Source: Cellulomonas sp. Leaf395 (GTDB lineage: Bacteria; Actinomycetota; Actinomycetes; Actinomycetales; Cellulomonadaceae). From it: a stretch of DNA of 64,000 bases. The notes beneath the pieces were generated by a model. The model was not told where the DNA came from and did not search any database. It worked only from the letters and a program-made list of their open reading frames with translations. The translations under genes and the position numbers were made by a program. Position 1 is the stretch's first letter; the number at the start of each line of letters is the position of its first letter. Location of the stretch: positions 795,692 through 859,691 of the forward strand of contig NZ_LMQI01000001.1 of the NCBI RefSeq assembly GCF_001424125.1. Direction: 5' to 3'. Positions 29,605-37,916 of the stretch are shown piece after piece.

Positions 29605-31442
29605 ATCCCCAGGGCCACCCGCACGTCGGCCGCGACCGCGTCCAGGCGGGCGCGCGCGTCGTGGCGCGCCCGGCCGACGGCCTTGTGATCCGCGCCAGGA
29701 TCGAGCGGGACGACGACCTCGAGGTAGCACTTGACCTTCGGCTCGGTCCCGCTGGGTCGCACGATGACGCGCGTCCCGTCCGTGGTGAGCAGCCGCAGGC
29801 CCTCGGTCGGTGGCAGGCCGTCGCGGTCGTCCTCCGACCCCGTGGCCAGGTCGACCACCTCGCTGACGCGCGACCCGCCCAGCGACCTCGGCGGACGGTT
29901 GCGGAGGCGGTGGACGGTCTCGCCGATCTGCGAGAGGTCGGAGAACCGTGCGGAGACCTGGTCGGTCAGGTGCAGCCCGTGCTCGCGGGCGAGGTCGTCG
30001 AGGGCGTCGACGACCGTCCGTCCCTCCGCCTTGAGACGCGCCGCGAGACCGGCAACGAGGAGCGCCGCCGAGATGCCGTCCTTGTCGCGCACGTGCGCGG
30101 GGTCGACGCAGTACCCGAGCGCCTCTTCGTACCCGAACACGAGGCCGTCGACGCGGGAGATCCACTTGAAGCCCGTGAGGGTCTGCGCGTGGCGGTACCC
30201 CGCGGCGGCGGCGATCTTGCCGAGCAACCGCGACGAGACGATCGAGCTGGCGAACGCGGCCCCGTTCTGGGGCGTCGTCCCCGCCAGGCTCTTGCCCAGG
30301 AGCGACCCGGTCTCGTCGCCGTGCAGGATACGCCAGCCCTCGGCCTCCGCGGTGTCGGGCCCGCGGTACGAGCGGTGGCGCAGGTCCTGGATCCCGACCC
30401 CGCAGCGGTCCGCGTCGGGGTCGAGGGCGATCACCAGGTCCGCGCGCTCGTCGCTGGCCAGCCCGATGGCCAGGTCGATCGCACCCGGCTCCTCGGGGTT
30501 GGGGAACGCGATGCTCGGGAAGTCGCCGTCCGGCTCCGCCTGCTCGGGGACCACCAGCACGTCGGTGAAGCCCGCCTCGGCGAGCACCCGTCGGGCGACC
30601 TCACCGCCGACGCCGTGCAGGGGCGTCAGGACGATGCGCAGGCGCTCGGCGGCGGCCCGGGTGGCGTCGTCGGTGGGTGCCAGGGCGACGACCGACGCCA
30701 CGTACGCGTCGAGCACCTCGGGCCCGAGCACGGTCCACCCGCTCGCGGCCCGCGGCACGGACGCCACCGACGGCACGTGCGCGATCTCCGCGGCGATCGC
30801 CGCGTCGGCGGGAGGCACGATCTGGGCACCCTGCCCGGAGTCGGTGACCACCCGACCGCCCAGGTAGACCTTGTAGCCGTTGTCCTGCGGCGGGTTGTGC
30901 GACGCGGTGACCATGATCCCCGCGTCGGCGCCCAGGTACCGGACCGCGAACGCGAGCACGGGGGTGGGCAGCGCCGACGGTAGGACCAGCACCTCGATGC
31001 CCACCGCCGTGAGGACCGCCGCCGAGGCGCGCGCGAAGTCGACGGACTTGTGCCGGGCGTCGTACCCGATGACCACGCGCGGCCGCGGCTGCACACCGTC
31101 CAGCTCGCCCAGCAGGTAGTCCGCCAGTCCCGACGCGGCGCGGATGACGACCGCGCGGTTCATCCGGTGCGGGCCGCCGCCGAGCCGTCCGCGCAGTCCC
31201 GCGGTGCCGAACTGCAGCAGACCGGTGAACCGGTCGGCCAGCTCGTCCCGGGCGGCTGTGCGGGCGTCGAGCGCCTGGCGCTGCGTCGGGTCCGGCTCGC
31301 GGCCCGGCGCGATCGTCGGTGGTGCGGAGCGGGCCAGGTCGAGCAGGCGGCGCAGCTCGTCAGCCGTCTGCGGGTCGGGGTCGTCCTCGATCCACGACTG
31401 CACCCGCGCCTCGAGGCCTGCCCATGCGTCGTCGCCGGTCAT
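29601..31442 (-). CDS. Phosphohexomutase/phosphopentomutase-like enzyme (PMM/PGM family)
   Basis: An alpha-D-phosphohexomutase of 613 residues. The phosphoserine loop is TASHNPPQDNGYKVYLG (about residue 179) and the magnesium loop is ALDPDADRCGVG. The sugar-binding FGYEEALGYCVDP and the phosphate-binding RPSGTEPKVKCYLE are also present. In this context it probably interconverts (deoxy)ribose-1- and -5-phosphate, or phosphomannose/phosphoglucose. In mycobacteria pmmB adjoins deoD. It lies 50 bp after nirD on the same strand, but a functional link with nitrate reduction is unlikely. The frame's upstream extension is not supported; the ATG at 31442 fits the family. Confidence 0.9.
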   Translation of the reverse strand: MTGDDAWAGLEARVQSWIEDDPDPQTADELRRLLDLARSAPPTIAPGREPDPTQRQALDARTAARDELADRFTGLLQFGTAGLRGRLGGGPHRMNRAVVIRAASGLADYLLGELDGVQPRPRVVIGYDARHKSVDFARASAAVLTAVGIEVLVLPSALPTPVLAFAVRYLGADAGIMVTASHNPPQDNGYKVYLGGRVVTDSGQGAQIVPPADAAIAAEIAHVPSVASVPRAASGWTVLGPEVLDAYVASVVALAPTDDATRAAAERLRIVLTPLHGVGGEVARRVLAEAGFTDVLVVPEQAEPDGDFPSIAFPNPEEPGAIDLAIGLASDERADLVIALDPDADRCGVGIQDLRHRSYRGPDTAEAEGWRILHGDETGSLLGKSLAGTTPQNGAAFASSIVSSRLLGKIAAAAGYRHAQTLTGFKWISRVDGLVFGYEEALGYCVDPAHVRDKDGISAALLVAGLAARLKAEGRTVVDALDDLAREHGLHLTDQVSARFSDLSQIGETVHRLRNRPPRSLGGSRVSEVVDLATGSEDDRDGLPPTEGLRLLTTDGTRVIVRPSGTEPKVKCYLEVVVPLDPGADHKAVGRARHDARARLDAVAADVRVALGI

Positions 31443-31492
31443 GGGGCCAACGTACTCAGCCGGTCGGGTCGGCGCTCGCCCGACCCGCACCG

Positions 31493-31825
31493 TCACGGGA
31501 TGGACACGACGACCTGGCCCTCCTCGACGCGCACCGCATAGGATTCCACGTCGCTCCGCCCCGTGCGGCACACGCCGGTGCCCAGCTCGAACACGTGGGC
31601 ATGCAGCGGGCAGACGACCACGTCGGCGTCGATCTGCCCGTCGGCGAGGGGGCCTCCGCGGTGCGGGCACACGGCGTCGAGGGCTCGCACGGTTCCGTCG
31701 CGGAGCCGGAACACGGCCACCTGCCGGCCCGCGACCCCGTACGCGCGGCCCTCGCCGGCCGGGATCTCGGACACCGGCCCCAGCACGTGCTCGACGCCGA
31801 CCGCTCGTTCGGTTCCCGCCGTCAT
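31493..31825 (-). CDS. nirD: Nitrite reductase small subunit (Rieske-type)
   Basis: The 110-residue small subunit of the assimilatory NAD(P)H nitrite reductase. It has a Rieske fold with visible cluster ligands, AVCPHRGGPL and VVCPLHAHVFEL; many NirD proteins lack these residues. The ATG overlaps the nirB stop by 4 bp (ATGA). It ends the narB-nirB-nirD unit. Confidence 0.9.
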   Translation of the reverse strand: MTAGTERAVGVEHVLGPVSEIPAGEGRAYGVAGRQVAVFRLRDGTVRALDAVCPHRGGPLADGQIDADVVVCPLHAHVFELGTGVCRTGRSDVESYAVRVEEGQVVVSIP

Positions 31826-34326
31826 CGGACCGGGACCTGCGGCAGGACGGTCAGGGGCAGCGCCGTGCGGAACTGGCCGGGCTCGGCCGGGTCGTCGCGC
31901 TCCTTCCAGGGGTCCCGGTAGGCGTCGACGGAGGCTTGCACGGCGGCATCGAGCGACGCCGCGAGACCCTCGGCGTCGTCCACGACGACGGCCCGGACGT
32001 GCTCGATCCCGAGCCGGGGCACCCACGCGTAGGTGCGCTCGAGCCAGTTCGCCGTCTCGCGGTAGTACTGGATGAACCGGCCCGTCAGCATGACGACCTC
32101 CTCGGGTGTGTCGACGGTGGTGAGCAGGTCGCCCTTGCGGATGTGGGCCCCGGCGGCGCCGCCGACGTACATCTCCCAGCGTCCGCCGTCGACGGCCACG
32201 ACCCCGATGTCCTTGACGTAGGCCTCGGCGCAGTTGCGGGGGCAGCCCGTCACGGCGAGCTTGAGCTTGGCCGGGCTCTCCAGACCCTGGTACCGGGTCT
32301 CGAGGGCGATGCCGAGCGCGGTGGAGTCGCCGAGACCGAACCGGCAGAAGTCGGTGCCGACGCACGTCTTGACGGTCCGGAAGGACTTGCCGTACGCGTA
32401 GCCCGACGGCATGTCGAGGTCCGCCCACACGGTCGGCAGGTCCTCCTTGCGCACGCCGAGCAGGTCGATGCGCTGCCCGCCCGTGATCTTGATCATCGGG
32501 ATGCTGTGCTTGTCCGCGACGTCGGCGATGCGGCGCAGCTGGTCCGCGGAGGTGACGCCACCCAGCACCTGCGGAACCACGGAGAAGGTCCCGTCGCGCT
32601 GGATGTTGGCGTGCACGCGGTCGTTGATGAACCGTCCGTCGCGCTCGTCGACGACGTCGGACCCCCAGATCGTGCGCAGCAGCGAGGTCAGCCCCATCTT
32701 CGACCTGGCGTCCTCGACCCCGCCGGGCGCGAGGGCGGCGAACACCGCCGACACCGACCGCAGGTCGTGCTCGCGGACCAGGGCCACGAGCTCGGGCTTG
32801 GCGTACGGGATGCCCGGCACGTACCAGGACGCGGACTCGTCGACCTGCAGGTCACCGTCGGCGGCCCACTCGACCACCTGCGCGACGAGGGACTTGCACG
32901 ACCCGCACCCCTTGCCGGCGCGGGTAGCGTCCATGACGCCCGCCACGGAGGCGACGCCGCCGCGGACGCACGCCGCGATCGTCCCCTTGCTGACGCCGTT
33001 GCAGTTACAGACGGTCGTCTCGTCGGGCAGCTCGGCGACGCCCACCTCGGCGGGCGCGGTGCCCAGGTCGAACAGCAGCGCGATGCGGTCCTCGGGCAGC
33101 GGCGAGCCGCGGTCGAACGCCTGGATGAGCGGCGCGACCTTCTCGAGGTCACCGACGAGGGTGGCGCCGACGAGCCGGTCGTCACGCACCACCACGCTCT
33201 TGTACAGGCCGCGACGCGGCTCGGAGATGACGATGTGGTCGTCGTCGGGACGTTCGGGCGCCGTGATGCCCATCGACGCGACGTCGATGCCCGCGACCTT
33301 GAGCTTCGTCGCGGTGCGGGAGCCGTGGTACTGCGCCGACGGGTCGGTGCCGGTGAGCACGTCGGCGAGCACCCGCGCCTGCTCCCACAGCGGCGCGACG
33401 AGCCCGTAGACCTGGTCGCGGTGCTGTACGCACTCGCCGACGGCGAACACCGCCGGGTCGGGCGTGCCCTGGTCGTCCAGCGTGTGCATCTGGTCGTCGA
33501 CGACGATGCCGCGCTCGACCAGGAACCCGCTCGTGTCCGCCACCGACGAGTTCGCCCGGATGCCCGCGGCCACCACGACCATGTCGCAGGGGAGGACCCG
33601 TCCGTCGGCGAGCTGGACGCCGGTGATCTCCGTGTCGCCGAGCACCCCGACCGTGCGGGCGGACGTCTGGACCGCGATCCCGAGGGCCTCGACGCCGCAC
33701 CGCAGCACGTACCCGCCCGCGGCGTCCAGCTGCTGGTTCATGAGGTGCCCGGGACCGTGCACCACGGTGACGTCGACGCCGTGGGTCTGCAGGCCGCGCG
33801 CCGCCTCCAGCCCGAGCAGGCCGCCGCCGATGACCACGGCTCGCTTGTGGGTGCGGGCGTACCGGATCATCGCCCGGGTGTCGTCGAGCGTCCGGAACCG
33901 GAACACGCCCTGGTGGAAGCCGCGCCCGACCGTGCGCATCCCCGGGATGTCGGGGACGAACGCGCTGCTGCCGGTCGCGATCACGAGCGCGTCGTAGGGC
34001 GTCCGGCTGCCGTCGGTGGCACGCACGGTGCGCGCGTGCCGGTCGATGCGGCCGACCCGCACCCCCGCGTGCAGCGTGATCGCGTTCTCCCGGTACCAGG
34101 CCATCGAGTTGAGGAAGATGGCCTCCTCGCTCTCCAGCCCGGCCAGGACGTTGGACAGCATGATCCGGTTGTAGTTCCCGTACGGCTCCTCGCCGAACAT
34201 GGTGATCCGGAACTGCTCGGCGCCCCCACGCTCGAGGATCTCCTCGACCGTGCGCGCGCCCGCCATGCCGTTGCCGACGACGACGAGGTCGCGCCGCCCG
34301 TCGGCGTCGCGTGCGCGGCGGGCCAC
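31822..34326 (-). CDS. nirB: Nitrite reductase large subunit
   Basis: Reduces nitrite to ammonium with NAD(P)H, 834 residues. An N-terminal FAD/NAD-binding region starts with VVVGNGMAGARTVEEIL. It is followed by a BFD-like [2Fe-2S] domain (TVCNCNGVSKGTIAACV, then AGKGCGSCKSL; about 435-485). The siroheme/[4Fe-4S] domain has CVGTDFC and TGCPRNCAEAYVKDIG (about 650-700). The GTG start is two bases after the narB stop and has GGAGGTG 7 nt upstream. Only one BFD domain is seen. Confidence 0.95.
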   Translation of the reverse strand: MARRARDADGRRDLVVVGNGMAGARTVEEILERGGAEQFRITMFGEEPYGNYNRIMLSNVLAGLESEEAIFLNSMAWYRENAITLHAGVRVGRIDRHARTVRATDGSRTPYDALVIATGSSAFVPDIPGMRTVGRGFHQGVFRFRTLDDTRAMIRYARTHKRAVVIGGGLLGLEAARGLQTHGVDVTVVHGPGHLMNQQLDAAGGYVLRCGVEALGIAVQTSARTVGVLGDTEITGVQLADGRVLPCDMVVVAAGIRANSSVADTSGFLVERGIVVDDQMHTLDDQGTPDPAVFAVGECVQHRDQVYGLVAPLWEQARVLADVLTGTDPSAQYHGSRTATKLKVAGIDVASMGITAPERPDDDHIVISEPRRGLYKSVVVRDDRLVGATLVGDLEKVAPLIQAFDRGSPLPEDRIALLFDLGTAPAEVGVAELPDETTVCNCNGVSKGTIAACVRGGVASVAGVMDATRAGKGCGSCKSLVAQVVEWAADGDLQVDESASWYVPGIPYAKPELVALVREHDLRSVSAVFAALAPGGVEDARSKMGLTSLLRTIWGSDVVDERDGRFINDRVHANIQRDGTFSVVPQVLGGVTSADQLRRIADVADKHSIPMIKITGGQRIDLLGVRKEDLPTVWADLDMPSGYAYGKSFRTVKTCVGTDFCRFGLGDSTALGIALETRYQGLESPAKLKLAVTGCPRNCAEAYVKDIGVVAVDGGRWEMYVGGAAGAHIRKGDLLTTVDTPEEVVMLTGRFIQYYRETANWLERTYAWVPRLGIEHVRAVVVDDAEGLAASLDAAVQASVDAYRDPWKERDDPAEPGQFRTALPLTVLPQVPVR

Positions 34327-34327
34327 G

Positions 34328-36934
34328 TCACACCTCCACGAGACCGAGGTCGATGATCAGGACGCCCGAGACGCCCGCCGCACCGGCGGCGTGCACCTCG
34401 AGCGTGGTGCCCGGTTCCAGGTCCTCGACGACGCGCAGCGGCACGTGGACGTCGCTCTTGGCGCCGATGGGGAAGTACCGCATCGGCACCCCGTCGCGCA
34501 CCAGCACCACGACGACGAGCTCGTCGGTGCTGTTGCCGCCACGGAAGTACACCGTCTGCGCCACCGAGCCGTCGGGCACGGTGTAGCTCAGGCTCGGGTC
34601 GAGCAGCTCCGGGGCGGCGAGGCCCTTGCCGGTCAGTGCGTAGACGCCCTGCAGGAAGGTCGGGTGACTGTCCAAGGCAAGTCCCTTCGGTCGGGCCGGG
34701 GGCCACGGCGCACGGACGCGCTCCGTAGTCGTGCCGGCCGGTGGTGTGCTGCGTGCGGGGGAGGGGATCGTCGAGGGAAGCGGCGCGACGGCCACGGCGC
34801 ACGCCTTGAACGCGGGCATGCGGGAGACCGGGTCCAGGGCGTCGTGCGTGAGGGTGTTCGCGCGGGACTCGCCCGACCAGTGGAACGGGACGAACACGGT
34901 GTCGGTCCGGATACCGGTGGTGAGCCGCGCGCGGAACACCGCGACGCCCCGCCGCGTGCGCAGCTGCACCGGCTCGTCGTCGACGACGTCGCACCGGCGG
35001 GCCAGGTCGGGGTGCATCTCGGCGTGCGGCAGGACGGTCCCGCCCGGGCCCACCTCGTCGCCGGCGAGCGCTGCGACCCGCCGGGTCTGCGTGCCGCTCT
35101 GGTACTGCCGCATCAGCCGTCCGGTGGTCAGGACGTAGGGGAACTCCGGGTCGGTGCGCTCCGCGGGCTCGCGGTACTCGGCTCTGGTGAAGCGGGCGAG
35201 CCCGTCGGGATGGGCGAACCGCTCTCCGAACAGCCGCGGCGTGCCCGGGTCGTCGGCGTCCGTGCACGGCCAGAACACGCCCTGCTCGTCCTCGATGCGG
35301 GCGTAGGTGATGCCCCCGTAGTCGGCCACACCGCCCGCGCTCGCCCGGCCGAGCTCGTCGAACGCGGCCCCCGCGTCCGTCGTCATGAGGTGCCCGTGCC
35401 CCAGGCGGTCGGCGACGCCCGCGAGGACGTCGAGGTCGGTCCGCACCCCCGCGGGCGGGTCGAGCGCCCGACGACGGCGCAGCACCCGTCCCTCCAGGTT
35501 CGTCATCGTGCCCTCCTCCTCGGCCCACATCGCCACGGGTAGCACGACATCCGCACGGGCGGCCGACTCGGAGAGGAACAGGTCCGCGACGACCAGGAAA
35601 TCGAGGGCGTCGACGCGGTCCGTCACGTACCCCGCGTCCGGTGCGGAGACGGTGACGTTCGACGCGAGCAGCAGCAGCGTCCGCACGCCGCCGGGGGTGC
35701 CCAGGGCGCGGAGCATCTCCGTGGCGGAGACGCCTGGACCGGGCAGCCGCGTCGGGTCCACGCCCCACACGCCGGCGACGTGCGCACGGTCCGCGAGGTC
35801 GGTGATCTTGCGGTAGCCGGGCAGCTGGTCGGCCTTCTGCCCGTGCTCCCGGCCTCCCTGGCCGTTGCCCTGGCCAGTGAGCGTCCCGTAGCCCGAGCCC
35901 GGCCGGCCCGGCAGACCGAGCGCGAGCGCGAGGTTCATGAACGCCTGCGCGGTGGCCGTGCCCGACGCGTGCTGCTCGGCGCCCCGGGCCGTGATCACCA
36001 TCGCCGTCGACGCCGTCCCCAGCAGCTCCGCCACGGCTTCCAGGTCCGCCGCGGGGACGCCCGTGATCCGCTCGACGCGGTCCGGCCAGTAGCCCGTCAC
36101 GGACTCCCGGACCGTCTCGAACTCCACCGTCCTGGCCGCGACGTACTCCTCGTCCACCCACCCCCTGCGCACCACCAGGTGCAGCAGGCCGTTCGCGAGC
36201 GCGGCGTCGGTCCCGGGTCGTGGCTGCAGGTGCACGCGCGCCGTGCGGGCCGTCGCCGTGGTGCGCGGGTCGACGACGACGTGCTGCGCGCCGCGCTCGC
36301 GGCCGGCCTCCAGGTGCTGCATGAGCGGGGGCATGGTCTCGGCCGGGTTCGCACCCACCAGCAGCAGCACGTCCGCGAGCGCCAGGTCCGCGACGGGGAA
36401 CGGCAGCCCGCGGTCGATCCCGAACGTGCGCGTCGCCGCGGCGGCCGCCGACGACATGCACCAGCGGCCGTTGTAGTCGATCGACCGCGTGCGGAGCACC
36501 GTCCGGGCGAACTTGCCCAGCAGGTAGGCCTTCTCGTTGGTCAGCCCGCCGCCGCCGAAGCAGCCCACGGCGTCGCGCCCGTACCGGCGCTGCGTCGCCC
36601 GGACGGCCTCGGCCACCGCGTCGAGCGCCTCGTCCCACGTCGCAGGTCGTAGCGGCGACGAGCGGTCACCGGGCACCGTCCGTACCAGCGGAGCGGTGAG
36701 CCGGTCGGGGTGGGTGAGCAGGTCGGCTGCCGACCAGCCCTTCGCGCACAGCCCGCCCCGGTTCGTCGGGAAGTCCGTCGGACTCAGGCGCACGTCGGGC
36801 CGCTCGAGACCTGGACGCTGCGTGACCGACAGCTCCATGCCGCACTGCAGCGCGCAGTACGGGCAGTGGGTCGCGACGGTCCGGGCAGCGTCGGGGACCC
36901 GTCCGACCGTGAGCGACCCGAGATCCTGCCTCAT
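34328..36934 (-). CDS. narB: Assimilatory nitrate reductase, molybdopterin type, with extra C-terminal domain
   Basis: Reduces nitrate to nitrite in the cytoplasm, 868 residues. It is a bis-MGD oxidoreductase with the N-terminal [4Fe-4S] ligands HCPYCALQCGME and GGLCAKGW. The molybdopterin domain follows (ARGAEQHASGTATAQAF) and then the dinucleotide-binding domain (FPYVLTTGRLMRQYQSGTQT). After that comes a Pro-rich linker (about 715-752) and a further 115-residue globular region (from KGLALDSHPTFLQGVYAL to the end) that is not part of classical NasA/NarB. The ATG at 36934 lies 22 bp downstream of a GlnR-like operator. No nitrate transporter gene is in the window. Confidence 0.93.
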   Translation of the reverse strand: MRQDLGSLTVGRVPDAARTVATHCPYCALQCGMELSVTQRPGLERPDVRLSPTDFPTNRGGLCAKGWSAADLLTHPDRLTAPLVRTVPGDRSSPLRPATWDEALDAVAEAVRATQRRYGRDAVGCFGGGGLTNEKAYLLGKFARTVLRTRSIDYNGRWCMSSAAAAATRTFGIDRGLPFPVADLALADVLLLVGANPAETMPPLMQHLEAGRERGAQHVVVDPRTTATARTARVHLQPRPGTDAALANGLLHLVVRRGWVDEEYVAARTVEFETVRESVTGYWPDRVERITGVPAADLEAVAELLGTASTAMVITARGAEQHASGTATAQAFMNLALALGLPGRPGSGYGTLTGQGNGQGGREHGQKADQLPGYRKITDLADRAHVAGVWGVDPTRLPGPGVSATEMLRALGTPGGVRTLLLLASNVTVSAPDAGYVTDRVDALDFLVVADLFLSESAARADVVLPVAMWAEEEGTMTNLEGRVLRRRRALDPPAGVRTDLDVLAGVADRLGHGHLMTTDAGAAFDELGRASAGGVADYGGITYARIEDEQGVFWPCTDADDPGTPRLFGERFAHPDGLARFTRAEYREPAERTDPEFPYVLTTGRLMRQYQSGTQTRRVAALAGDEVGPGGTVLPHAEMHPDLARRCDVVDDEPVQLRTRRGVAVFRARLTTGIRTDTVFVPFHWSGESRANTLTHDALDPVSRMPAFKACAVAVAPLPSTIPSPARSTPPAGTTTERVRAPWPPARPKGLALDSHPTFLQGVYALTGKGLAAPELLDPSLSYTVPDGSVAQTVYFRGGNSTDELVVVVLVRDGVPMRYFPIGAKSDVHVPLRVVEDLEPGTTLEVHAAGAAGVSGVLIIDLGLVEV

Positions 36935-36956
36935 CGGTCGATGGTGCGGTGCGTCC

Positions 36957-36994
36957 GTTACGCGCAGCCTGCCGCCCGGTTACCGAAGGGTTTC
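36957..36994 (-). promoter_or_regulatory. GlnR-type operator upstream of narB-nirBD
   Basis: On the minus strand four 5-mers are spaced by exactly 6 nt: GAAAC (36990-36994), GTAAC (36979-36983), GCAGG (36968-36972) and GTAAC (36957-36961). This matches the known actinobacterial GlnR box (GTnAC and GAAAC elements alternating with n6) except for the third element, and predicts control by nitrogen status. Confidence 0.7.
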
Positions 36995-37012
36995 CCCTGT
37001 CGCACAGCCGGC

Positions 37013-37852
37013 CTACAGCCGGCGCACGATCTGGGCGAGCAGTGCGCTGATCCGCGGGCCTGCCGCGCGACCCGCCTCGAGGACCTCCTCGTGCGACAGC
37101 GGCTCGGGGCTGATGCCGGCGGCGAGGTTGGTGACGAGCGAGATGCCGAGCACCTCGAGCCCGGCGTGCCGTGCGGCGATCGCCTCCAGCGTGGTCGACA
37201 TGCCGACCAGGTCCCCGCCGAGCGTCCCGGCCATCCTGACCTCGGCGGGGGTCTCGTAGTGCGGGCCGCGGAACTGCACGTAGACGCCCTCGTCGAGCGT
37301 CGGGTCGACCTCGCGCGCGACGGCCCGCAGGCGGCTGGAGTACAGGTCGGTGAGGTCGACGAAGGTCGCACCCTCGAGCGGAGAGGTCGCCGTCAGGTTG
37401 AGGTGGTCGGTGATCAGCACCGGGGTGCCCGGACCCCGCAGGGGGTTCAGCCCGCCGCAGCCGTTGGTCAGGACGACGGTCGACGCCCCCGTCGCGGCCG
37501 CGGTCCGGACCCCGTGCACCACGCGGCGCACCCCGCGCCCCTCGTACAGGTGGGTGCGGGAGCCGAGGACGAGCGCGTGGCGGTCGGTGCCCTCGATCCG
37601 GATGGACCGGATGGTGCCGACATGCCCGACGACGGCGGGTGCGGCGAACCCCGGCACGTCGTGGCTGGGCAGCTCCGCGACCGTCTCGCCCAGCAGCTCC
37701 GCGGCACCGCCCCAGCCCGACCCGAGCACCAGGGCTACGTGGTGGCGTTCCACGCCCGTGGCCTGCGCGATGAACGCGGCAGCCTCCCGGGCGACGTCGA
37801 ACGGGTCGGTCGCGGGGTCGTCGAGGTCAGGGGCCGATGTGACGTCGCTCAT
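37013..37852 (-). CDS. Purine nucleoside phosphorylase
   Basis: Phosphorolyses (deoxy)inosine and (deoxy)guanosine to base and pentose-1-phosphate. The 279-residue length fits the trimeric class. It shows the phosphate loop VLGSGWGG, SRTHLYEGRG, the central TNGCGGLNP and VGMSTTLEAIAARHAGLEVLG. It is transcribed as its own unit: TAGCCT ends 6 nt before the ATG. It precedes the nitrate genes on the same strand but is separated from them by their GlnR operator. It completes the nucleoside pathway with cdd, deoA, add, deoC and the mutase. Confidence 0.95.
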   Translation of the reverse strand: MSDVTSAPDLDDPATDPFDVAREAAAFIAQATGVERHHVALVLGSGWGGAAELLGETVAELPSHDVPGFAAPAVVGHVGTIRSIRIEGTDRHALVLGSRTHLYEGRGVRRVVHGVRTAAATGASTVVLTNGCGGLNPLRGPGTPVLITDHLNLTATSPLEGATFVDLTDLYSSRLRAVAREVDPTLDEGVYVQFRGPHYETPAEVRMAGTLGGDLVGMSTTLEAIAARHAGLEVLGISLVTNLAAGISPEPLSHEEVLEAGRAAGPRISALLAQIVRRL

Positions 37853-37858
37853 GGACCG

Positions 37859-37864
37859 AGGCTA
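37859..37864 (-). promoter_or_regulatory. -10 element TAGCCT of the purine nucleoside phosphorylase
   Basis: TAGCCT on the minus strand ends 6 nt before the ATG at 37852; leaderless arrangement. Confidence 0.6.
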
Positions 37865-37902
37865 ACCCGCGCCGTCCGTCTGGCCGGCCGCCCGCAGAAC
37901 GG

Positions 37903-37908
37903 CAGAAT
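37903..37908 (+). promoter_or_regulatory. -10 element CAGAAT of the LpdA-like gene
   Basis: CAGAAT ends 8 nt before the GTG at 37917. Divergent from the phosphorylase promoter only 40 bp away. Confidence 0.45.
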
Positions 37909-37916
37909 GGGTTGTC

